From contig CAJXDP010000005.1 of NCBI GenBank assembly GCA_913052445.1, forward strand, positions 1 to 60,700: a stretch of DNA of 60,700 nt, given 5' to 3'. This document shows, piece by piece, positions 1 to 6,613 of this stretch. The first letter of the stretch is position 1. Each line of letters begins with the position of its first letter. Source of the DNA: an uncultured Formosa sp. (GTDB lineage: Bacteria; Bacteroidota; Bacteroidia; Flavobacteriales; Flavobacteriaceae). The notes beneath the pieces were generated by a model, which was not told where the DNA came from, ran no database searches, and was given only the letters and a program-made list of their open reading frames with translations. A program made the translations under genes and the position numbers.

Positions 1-1178
1 CACAATCCATCTGGATATGCGTTTGGGGAATTGGAATCATTGGTTCTATTTATGCTGTTTTTGGTGGATTAAAAGCCGTTGCGGTTTCCGATTCTATTAA
101 CGCAGTTGGTTTGTTAATTGGTGGAATTTTAATTCCAATATTTGGATTAATGATGATTGGTGATGGGAGCATTTTAGATGGACTTTCTACGCTAACAACT
201 GAAAACCCAGATAAGTTTAAATCTATGGGAGGACCAACAGATCCAGTACCATTCTATACCATATTTACTGGTATGATGTTAGTACAATTATTTTATTGGG
301 GAACAAACCAACAAATTATTCAAAGAGCACTTGGAGCTAAGGATTTAAAAGAAGGACAAAAAGGTTTATTATTAGCATCGTTTATAAAAATATTAGGACC
401 ATTAATTGTGGTATTACCAGGTATTATTGCATATCACTTATTTCAAGGGAATTTAGAAAGTGCAGATAGTGCTTACCCAATGTTGGTGAAAAAAGTATTA
501 CCAGGTGCTTGGGTTGGTTTCTTTGCGGCTGTATTGTTTGGAGCTATTTTGAGTTCGTTTAATAGTGTTTTAAATAGCTCTGTAACCTTATTTGGAATTG
601 ACGTTTACAAAGAACACATTAATAAAAATGCAGATGAAAAAACGATTGTAAAATATGGTAAAACCTTTGGTGTTTTTTTAGCAATAGCTTCTATGTTTAT
701 AGCACCACTTATTGCAAATGCAGGAAGTCTGTTTGACTATCTACAAGAAATAAATGGTATTTACAGTATTCCTATTTTCTCTATTATTATTGTAGGTTAT
801 TTAACAAAACGAGTGCCTGCAATTGCAGCAAAAATCGGCTTAGTTTCTGGATGTTTACTATATATTGTAAGTCAATTTTTTATGAAAGACTATTTTATAA
901 ATAAAGCATTAGAAACAGCAAAAGCATCAGGAGTAACTGATCAGGCAGCTTTAGCCCTAGTAGAAGTGCAAGCTTATCCTCACTTCTTAGATGTTATGGC
1001 AATTCTATTCATCCTCAACGTAGTGATTATGCTCATTATCGGAAAAATAAAACCAAGAGAGGAGCCTTTTGTACAACAATACACAAAACAGGTAGATATT
1101 ACACCTTGGAAATATGTAAAACATGCTGGTATAGTAATCTGCGTGATTGTAATAGGTGTCTATGTTTATTTTGCATAA
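1..1178 (+). CDS. Sodium/solute symporter (SSS family), 5' end cut by window edge
   Basis: The open frame runs from the first in-phase codon at position 3, so the true start lies upstream of the window and about 150 residues are missing compared with the usual 530-550. The visible 391 residues form about ten hydrophobic segments. They carry the SSS pattern GGLKAVAVSDSINAVGLLIGG near the left edge and a WGTNQQIIQRALGAKDLKEG loop typical of SGLT-like members. The family couples inward sugar movement to the sodium gradient in the inner membrane. Because galK starts 5 bp after the stop and galT follows, galactose or a galactose derivative is the likely substrate; this is inference from context. 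The gene leads the sugar operon 1-3366. A 50-residue SSS N-terminus occurs again at 3492-3641, fused to an agarase. Confidence 0.9.
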   Translation, partial: QSIWICVWGIGIIGSIYAVFGGLKAVAVSDSINAVGLLIGGILIPIFGLMMIGDGSILDGLSTLTTENPDKFKSMGGPTDPVPFYTIFTGMMLVQLFYWGTNQQIIQRALGAKDLKEGQKGLLLASFIKILGPLIVVLPGIIAYHLFQGNLESADSAYPMLVKKVLPGAWVGFFAAVLFGAILSSFNSVLNSSVTLFGIDVYKEHINKNADEKTIVKYGKTFGVFLAIASMFIAPLIANAGSLFDYLQEINGIYSIPIFSIIIVGYLTKRVPAIAAKIGLVSGCLLYIVSQFFMKDYFINKALETAKASGVTDQAALALVEVQAYPHFLDVMAILFILNVVIMLIIGKIKPREEPFVQQYTKQVDITPWKYVKHAGIVICVIVIGVYVYFA

Positions 1179-1183
1179 TAATT

Positions 1184-2335
1184 ATGAACAAAAAATTAAT
1201 TAAACAAGTAAAGCGTAGTTTTAAAGAGCAATTTAAAACAAAACCTCTTATTGTGTTTTCTCCTGGCAGAATCAACCTTATTGGTGAGCATACCGATTAT
1301 AATGATGGCTTTGCATTTCCTGCTGCCATCAATAAAGGGATTGCAGTTGCTATAAGCAAAAGTGATGCTAAAACCAGTAACGTTTGTGCTTTAAATAAGA
1401 ATGAAATTCACAACTTCAATACAGAAAATATAAGACCTTTAAAAGATGGAGGTTGGCGAAATTATATACTTGGTGTTGTAGCAGAATTGCAAATATTAAG
1501 AAAACGAGTTGGAAACTTTAATGCTGTTTTCGCTGGAAATATTCCAGGTGGAGCTGGCATGTCCTCTTCTGCTGCATTAGAAAATGGTTTTGTGTATGGA
1601 CTTAATAAATTGTTTCATCTAGGCTTATCAAAGCACGATATGATTTTAGTCTCTCAAAAAGCCGAACATAATTTTGCTGGTGTAAAATGTGGTATAATGG
1701 ATCAGTACGCAAGTATGTTTGGTCTAAAAAAGAGTGCGCTTCTATTAGATTGCAGAACTATAGAATCTCAACCTTATAAAATAGATTTTAAGGATTACAA
1801 ATTGATGATTATTAATACAAACGTAAAGCACGATTTATCTGAAAGTGAATATAACGATAGACGTGAAGTCTGCGAAAGAGTATCGGGTTTATTACATCTT
1901 GATGCTTTGAGAGATGCTTCTAAAGAAGATTTAGATCGCATAAAAAATGATATTTCAGGCGAAGATTATCAAAAAGCGCTTTACGTAATTAATGAAAATA
2001 ATCGTGTAAAGAAGTTTTCTGAAGCTATAAAAAAAGATGATATCCAAGCTTTAGGTGTTTTGTTATACCAATCTCATGAAGGTTTAAGCACTAAGTATAA
2101 AGTCAGTTGCAGAGAATTAGATTTTCTTGTGGATAGAGCAAAAGAAAATCCTAATGTTTTAGGTTCTCGTATGATGGGAGGAGGCTTTGGTGGCTGTACT
2201 ATTAACCTGGTTAAAAAAGACGCGTTTAAAACCTTTAAAAAAGAGATTTCTAAAAAATTTAAAGTAGCATTTGAATATGATTGTTCTGTGTATAGTGTAA
2301 AACTATCTAGAGGAACACAAATCGTTAAAAAATAA
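1184..2335 (+). CDS. galK: Galactokinase
   Basis: Galactokinase phosphorylates D-galactose to galactose-1-phosphate with ATP, the first Leloir step, in the cytoplasm. The 383-residue product has the GHMP-kinase order: the substrate signature PGRINLIGEHTDYNDGFAFP near residues 25-45, the ATP loop GGAGMSSSAALE near residues 122-134, and the C-terminal GSRMMGGGFGGCTINLV. The length matches E. coli GalK (382). I chose ATG at 1184 rather than an upstream in-frame ATG at 1106, because the upstream residues overlap the symporter gene and do not resemble GalK. The gene follows the symporter by 5 bp and precedes galT by 11 bp, so the three are probably one transcript. Confidence 0.95.
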   Translation: MNKKLIKQVKRSFKEQFKTKPLIVFSPGRINLIGEHTDYNDGFAFPAAINKGIAVAISKSDAKTSNVCALNKNEIHNFNTENIRPLKDGGWRNYILGVVAELQILRKRVGNFNAVFAGNIPGGAGMSSSAALENGFVYGLNKLFHLGLSKHDMILVSQKAEHNFAGVKCGIMDQYASMFGLKKSALLLDCRTIESQPYKIDFKDYKLMIINTNVKHDLSESEYNDRREVCERVSGLLHLDALRDASKEDLDRIKNDISGEDYQKALYVINENNRVKKFSEAIKKDDIQALGVLLYQSHEGLSTKYKVSCRELDFLVDRAKENPNVLGSRMMGGGFGGCTINLVKKDAFKTFKKEISKKFKVAFEYDCSVYSVKLSRGTQIVKK

Positions 2336-2346
2336 GATAATCTAAG

Positions 2347-3366
2347 ATGAATACAAATTTGCAAGACTATTCGCATAAGCGGTTTAATATACTAACAGGA
2401 GAATGGGTTCTAGTTTCGCCTCATAGAGCAAAAAGACCTTGGCAAGGACAAAACGAAGAAATCGCTAACGAAAAACGTCCTACACATGACCCTAGTTGCT
2501 ACTTATGCTCAGGTAATACCAGAATCAATGGCGAAACCAACCCAGTTTACAAGGATGTTTTTGTTTTTACTAATGATTTTGCTGCACTACAAACAACTTC
2601 GCCAACATTTAATGTATCTGAAGGTTTATTTAAAGCTGAAAGTGAACATGGTATCTGTAAGGTTATTTGTTTTAGTCCAGATCATTCTAAGAGTTTAGCG
2701 GATATGGAAGTTCTAGATATTGATAAAGTTGTTAAAACTTGGCAAAATGAATACACAGAATTAGGTGCTAATGATATGATTAATTATGTTCAGATTTTCG
2801 AAAATAAAGGATCTGTAATGGGCTGCAGTAATCCACATCCTCATGGACAAATATGGAGTCAATCTACATTACCAAATGAAGTAGATAAAAAAGATCAACA
2901 ACAAAGGGCATATTTCAGTAAGAACAATAGTAGTTTATTAGGAGATTACTTAAGGCAAGAACTAGAAGCAAATGAGCGCACCATTTATCAGAATGATGAT
3001 TTTGTGGTACTAACCCCTTTTTGGGCAGTTTGGCCTTTTGAAACTATGATAGTTCCTAAAAAACAATTTGCAAACATCACAAAAATTTCTGAACAAGAAA
3101 GTTTAAACTTTGCTGACGCGATTTCTAAAATAACTAAAGCTTACGATAAATTATTTGATTGTTCGTTTCCTTATTCAAGTGGAATTCATCAATCTCCTAC
3201 AAATGGAAAAATTAATGATTATTGGCATTGGCACATGAGTTTTTATCCTCCATTATTAAGAAGTGCAACGGTTAAAAAATTTATGGTTGGATATGAAATG
3301 TTTGGTTCACCCCAACGAGATATTACAGCAGAACAAGCAGCCAAAAGACTACGGAACTTAATTTGA
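2347..3366 (+). CDS. galT: Galactose-1-phosphate uridylyltransferase, slightly short C-terminus
   Basis: GalT exchanges UMP between UDP-glucose and galactose-1-phosphate through a uridylylated histidine. The active-site motif NPHPHGQIWSQ is present near residues 162-172. Zinc-site and substrate residues in the region DPSCYLCSGNTRINGETNPVY and the C-terminal HWHMSFYPP are also present. At 339 residues it is about nine shorter than E. coli GalT: the conserved end AAKRLRNL is followed directly by Ile and a stop, where homologues continue with a short tail. The stop lies 1 bp before the 84-bp repeat at 3368, so the tail was probably lost at a recombination joint. The catalytic core is intact, so activity is likely kept (inference). 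Confidence 0.93.
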   Translation: MNTNLQDYSHKRFNILTGEWVLVSPHRAKRPWQGQNEEIANEKRPTHDPSCYLCSGNTRINGETNPVYKDVFVFTNDFAALQTTSPTFNVSEGLFKAESEHGICKVICFSPDHSKSLADMEVLDIDKVVKTWQNEYTELGANDMINYVQIFENKGSVMGCSNPHPHGQIWSQSTLPNEVDKKDQQQRAYFSKNNSSLLGDYLRQELEANERTIYQNDDFVVLTPFWAVWPFETMIVPKKQFANITKISEQESLNFADAISKITKAYDKLFDCSFPYSSGIHQSPTNGKINDYWHWHMSFYPPLLRSATVKKFMVGYEMFGSPQRDITAEQAAKRLRNLI

Positions 3367-3367
3367 T

Positions 3368-3451
3368 AACATTAAATAGTTCGAACCTTGAATTGGCTAT
3401 TGATAAAGCGCTTAGTTTATCCGAATCTCTCGAGAAGATATGGGTAGATGG
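3368..3451 (+). repeat. 84-bp direct repeat, copy 1 (recombinase 3' fragment)
   Basis: This stretch is identical, base for base, to 5693-5776. It can be read as NSSNLELAIDKALSLSESLE plus IWVDG, part of the C-terminal region of a Bacteroidota serine recombinase. In this copy the frame ends at a TGA (3456-3458), five bases past the repeat. After the repeat the sequence changes at once to the leader of the symporter-agarase fusion. The offset between copies is 2325 bp, the length of the unit that holds the fusion gene. No independent expression is expected. Confidence 0.95.
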
Positions 3452-3491
3452 CAATTGAAACTCTTAATACTAACCAACTAATTCATAAACT

Positions 3492-5669
3492 ATGCAATTC
3501 TTAACATTTATTGGATTTACAGCTTTAGTTGCTATAATATCCTATTACAAAACAAGAAATACTGAAGAATCGTCTTCAGATGGTTACTTCCTTGGTGGTC
3601 GTAGCATTACCGCTGGTGTAATTGCTGGATCACTATTATTATTTATTCCAGTTAAGGGATTTTCTCAAAGTAATTCAGAAATATTTTTTGATTTCACAAG
3701 ATCAAACACTGCGCAAATTGTAAATGCTAAAAATGCTATAATTAGCCCAAGTAAAAATGGTCTTACCATCAAAATCAATAAAAACCAGGAGGCTCTATTA
3801 ACAATAAATGGTGAGTGGGATTTAACAGCATGGGTTTATGTGTCATTTACTATTAAAAATAACGGGACAGAAACAGTTCGTTTTGACCCTATTATTTCAG
3901 GGGAAAAAGAGAACAATAAGTGGAGTAAAGCTCTTTGGACTATCGGCTGGATTAAACCCGAAGAAACTAGAGTTTATAATAGTATTTTGCTACCGGACTA
4001 TTCAACCCGAAAGAAAAACTACCCTAAAATGCATAAAGATTTCCCTAATATGCGTGGCATGCCAGATGGAATCTCTTTTGCAAGATCTTTTGATTTAAAA
4101 CGAACTAAAAAGATTCAAATTAAGTTTCCAGCCTCCCCCGAAAACAAAGATTTGGTACTCGTTTCTATCCAAACAAATAAACCTTCTAAGTCGAAATTAT
4201 ATCTAAACAATTCAGAAAATTTCTTTCCTTTTATTGATCCATACGGACAATATAAATATGCAGATTGGGAAGGTAAATTTACATCCGATACTCAATTTAA
4301 AGAAGCAATTAAAACAGAAGAAAAAGATTTAGCAGCTCATAAAGGATCAAGTGAATGGAATGAATATGGCGGCTACAAAAACGGACCAACGTTAAAGGCA
4401 ACTGGTCAATTTAGAACAGAAAAGTTAGATGGAAAATGGTGGATTATAGATCCAATAGGTAATTTATTTTGGTCTTCAGGAGTAAATTCTGCTGGACAGT
4501 TAAAAGTACTAACTCCTTATCAAGGAAGAGAACATTTCTTTGAACATTTACCCTTAAAATCCGATTCTATTTATGGCAAATTTTATAAAAAAAAGGAATA
4601 TAATTTTGGTGCAGCCAACTTATACAAAAAATACGGAGAGATGAAACCAATAGTCTATGTTGAAAAAAGTTTACGTCGTATGAAAAGTTGGGGTTTAAAT
4701 ACCTTTGGAGGATGGTCTTTTGAAGAGGTAAATCAAATCCAAAAAGAAAAGCGTGTTCCCTACACGGCATACGTAGGTACTCAAAGCACTATATTAATCG
4801 ATAAATTTCCAGATGTATATCATCCTAATTGGGGTAACAATGTACATAATGCAATAAAACGTAAAGCAGGTAAAATAAATAAAGACCCATATTTTTTCGG
4901 GTATTTTGTTGACAATGAAATGCATTGGTTCGAACCTAATGAGATGGCATCTAAAGTGCTAAAATCAAAGGGAACTTTTGGCAAAAAAGAATATATCAAA
5001 TTACTAAAAAAGGAAATTAAAGATATTTCCATTTTTAATACTGTAGCAAACACAAATTTTTATAATTGGAGTGAACTTGAAAGAAACAGTAATAAAATGA
5101 ATCTAAAAGCATTTGAAAAATTGAATATTCAATTTTATGAAAACCTATGTCATATTTATTTTAAAACAATTAAAGAGGCAATTGATAAATGGTCTCCTGG
5201 AAGTTTGTATTTAGGTTGCCGATGGCATGTTGGCGGTAAACATAGAAACAAATACAATGTACCTATTGGTGCTCAGTATTTAGATATTATTTCTCTTAAT
5301 CAGTACGATAATGATCTCGTTGGCTTTAAATACCCGGGAAGTGATACTTTTGATAAACCTTATATTATTTCAGAATTCAACTTTGGGGCTTTAGATAGCG
5401 GTAAATTTTACCCAGGACTGGGTTATGCTTCTGACCAACGTAACAGAGGTGAGAAATATAAAAATTTTATTGAAAGTGGCCTTCGAGACCCCAATTGTGT
5501 TGGCGCACATTGGTTTATGTGGGGCAATTCTACAACTGCAGGACGAAGTACCGTTGGAGAAAATGCAAATTGTGGTATCGTATCTGAACTTGACACGCCT
5601 TACTATCAACTCATAAATTATATGAGACAAATAAATTATAATTTATATAACTATCGAATATCAAATTAA
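3492..5669 (+). CDS. Secreted GH50-type beta-agarase fused to a symporter N-terminus
   Basis: Residues 1-50 read as the start of an SSS symporter: a first membrane segment (about 3-18), then YFLGGRSITAGVIAGSLLL, where normal symporters would continue with a TNLSTEQ-like stretch. From residue 51 the sequence is instead the end of a signal peptide (FIPVKGFSQ) and a mature glycoside hydrolase. Residues about 62-220 look like a beta-sandwich carbohydrate-binding part; about 225-720 form the catalytic part with the GH50-like patterns FFPFIDPYGQYKYADWEGK and GKWWIIDPIGNLFWSSGV. Likely acid/base is Glu476 (FVDNEMHW) and nucleophile Glu628 (IISEFNFG). GH50 enzymes hydrolyse agarose or agaro-oligosaccharides. 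There is no type IX secretion C-terminal domain. The frame is open across the joint and the ATG at 3492 has symporter-like surroundings. Function as an agarase rests on family resemblance; another beta-galactan may be the substrate. Confidence 0.8.
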   Translation: MQFLTFIGFTALVAIISYYKTRNTEESSSDGYFLGGRSITAGVIAGSLLLFIPVKGFSQSNSEIFFDFTRSNTAQIVNAKNAIISPSKNGLTIKINKNQEALLTINGEWDLTAWVYVSFTIKNNGTETVRFDPIISGEKENNKWSKALWTIGWIKPEETRVYNSILLPDYSTRKKNYPKMHKDFPNMRGMPDGISFARSFDLKRTKKIQIKFPASPENKDLVLVSIQTNKPSKSKLYLNNSENFFPFIDPYGQYKYADWEGKFTSDTQFKEAIKTEEKDLAAHKGSSEWNEYGGYKNGPTLKATGQFRTEKLDGKWWIIDPIGNLFWSSGVNSAGQLKVLTPYQGREHFFEHLPLKSDSIYGKFYKKKEYNFGAANLYKKYGEMKPIVYVEKSLRRMKSWGLNTFGGWSFEEVNQIQKEKRVPYTAYVGTQSTILIDKFPDVYHPNWGNNVHNAIKRKAGKINKDPYFFGYFVDNEMHWFEPNEMASKVLKSKGTFGKKEYIKLLKKEIKDISIFNTVANTNFYNWSELERNSNKMNLKAFEKLNIQFYENLCHIYFKTIKEAIDKWSPGSLYLGCRWHVGGKHRNKYNVPIGAQYLDIISLNQYDNDLVGFKYPGSDTFDKPYIISEFNFGALDSGKFYPGLGYASDQRNRGEKYKNFIESGLRDPNCVGAHWFMWGNSTTAGRSTVGENANCGIVSELDTPYYQLINYMRQINYNLYNYRISN

Positions 5670-5692
5670 GAATTAAACAATGACAAAAATCC

Positions 5693-5776
5693 AACATTAA
5701 ATAGTTCGAACCTTGAATTGGCTATTGATAAAGCGCTTAGTTTATCCGAATCTCTCGAGAAGATATGGGTAGATGG
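5693..5776 (+). repeat. 84-bp direct repeat, copy 2 (within recombinase remnant)
   Basis: This copy is identical to 3368-3451. Unlike copy 1 it continues into more recombinase sequence (LKQRQKLQNLVFPSGLGYDK), so it is probably the parent copy and copy 1 the duplicate. It begins 23 bp after the agarase stop codon. Confidence 0.95.
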
Positions 5777-5920
5777 GAATTTAAAACAAAGACAAAAACT
5801 TCAAAATTTAGTGTTTCCATCCGGTTTAGGTTACGACAAGTCAAACGATAGAGTTCGAACCCCAAAAGTGAACGCTATTTTTGGCTCAATTCCGATTTTA
5901 ACGAAGGAAATATCAAACAT

Positions 5921-5957
5921 AAAAAATGGAGAACCGATTCCAGTGAATCAATTCTCC
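5921..5957 (-). terminator. Intrinsic terminator of tRNA-Arg
   Basis: Read on the - strand, GGAGAATTGATTC pairs with GAATCGGTTCTCC (13 pairs including two G-U) around the loop ACTG and is followed by ATTTTTT. It begins 8 bases after the tRNA 3' end. It lies inside the open frame of the recombinase remnant. Confidence 0.8.
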
Positions 5958-5964
5958 GATTTAG

Positions 5965-6038
5965 TGACCCAGAAGGGATTCGAACCCCCAACCGTCAGAG
6001 CCGAAATCTGATATTCTATCCAGTTGAACTACTGGGCC
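5965..6038 (-). tRNA. tRNA-Arg(UCG)
   Basis: The - strand folds into a 74-nt cloverleaf: acceptor GGCCCAG with CTGGGTC, D stem GTTC/GAAT, anticodon stem TCAGA/TCTGA with loop TTTCGGC, and T arm with GTTCGAAT. The anticodon is TCG, reading the arginine codon CGA. CCA is not encoded. The discriminator base is A. It lies 7 bp from the stop of the YqeY-like gene on the same strand and faces the recombinase remnant with its 3' end, the usual layout of a tRNA used as an integration site. Confidence 0.93.
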
Positions 6039-6045
6039 ATTATGC

Positions 6046-6492
6046 TTAAGTTAACTTTGCTTTTACCAAAGTAGAAATTGTTTTACCGTCTGTTTTTCCT
6101 GCAAGTGTTTTGCTAACTACTCCCATAACACGCCCCATATCTTTCATTCCAGAAGCTCCTAATGAAGCAATAGTTTCAACTACTACTTTTTCAACTTCTG
6201 AAACTTCTAGCATTTGAGGTAAAAATTGACTAATCACCTCGAGTTCTGCCAATTCAGGCTCCGCCAAATCCAAACGATTTTGTTCTGTAAATATCGCTGC
6301 ACTGTCACGACGTTGTTTGACTAATTTCTGTAATAATTTAAACTCATCTTCTTCTTTCATAGCGACATCTGCTCCACTGGTTCTTGCTAATAAAATAGCA
6401 GATTTAATAGACCTTAATGCGGTTAAGGCTACGGTATCTTTGGATTTCATAGCGGTTTTAAGCGAAGACATAACTAAATCTTGTAAGCTCAT
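6046..6492 (-). CDS. GatB/YqeY domain protein
   Basis: The 148-residue product is the stand-alone YqeY form related to the C-terminal tail domain of the amidotransferase subunit GatB. Residues such as MKSKDTVALTALRSIKSAIL and the later FLPQMLEVSEVEKVV fit this helical family. The precise role is not settled; a tRNA-related function is assumed from the GatB relationship. It follows ftsZ on the same strand, but a terminator at 6553-6590 separates them, so it probably has its own promoter and may be read together with tRNA-Arg. A neighbour just after ftsZ of this kind is frequent in Flavobacteriia. Confidence 0.88.
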   Translation of the reverse strand: MSLQDLVMSSLKTAMKSKDTVALTALRSIKSAILLARTSGADVAMKEEDEFKLLQKLVKQRRDSAAIFTEQNRLDLAEPELAELEVISQFLPQMLEVSEVEKVVVETIASLGASGMKDMGRVMGVVSKTLAGKTDGKTISTLVKAKLT

Positions 6493-6552
6493 AAGATTGA
6501 ATTTTAATTAGTGTACGAATATAATAAAAACAAACCCTCTTCTTCTTAAAAT

Positions 6553-6590
6553 TAAAAAAAACCTGAAAAAATAAAATTATCTTTCAGGCT
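6553..6590 (-). terminator. Intrinsic terminator of the dcw operon after ftsZ
   Basis: On the - strand CCTGAAA and TTTCAGG form a stem followed by a run of eight T. It begins about 25 bases after the ftsZ stop, so it probably ends the whole cell-division transcript. Confidence 0.7.
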
Positions 6591-6613
6591 TTATAAGGAT
6601 ATACAATATATAC

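Larger units (their letters stand above)
5693..5964 (+). pseudogene. 3' remnant of a serine recombinase (integrase of a mobile element)
   Basis: The frame reads TLNSSNLELAIDKALSLSES and later VFPSGLGYDKSNDRVRTPKV and NAIFGSIPILTKE, the usual C-terminal end of large Bacteroidota site-specific serine recombinases. About 90 residues remain of a protein normally over 450 residues long; the resolvase catalytic domain is missing, so it is inactive. The frame stays open through the tRNA terminator and into the antisense of the tRNA-Arg gene (stop at 6009-6011), giving GFEPPTVRAEI. This readthrough end is common for recombinases of elements integrated at tRNA genes. It marks an island boundary. Confidence 0.8.

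Noticed and set aside
1106-1183. Upstream in-frame extension of galK
   Set aside because: The residues overlap the symporter gene in another frame and do not match galactokinase starts.
2074-2376. 100-codon frame on the - strand over the galK end
   Set aside because: It is antisense to conserved galK codons and resembles no protein.
3838-4098. 86-codon frame within the agarase gene
   Set aside because: It is an out-of-frame shadow of the hydrolase N-terminal domain.
5718-6011. 97-codon protein between agarase and tRNA as an intact gene
   Set aside because: It lacks an ATG, equals only the end of a recombinase and runs into the tRNA antisense, so it was called a remnant.
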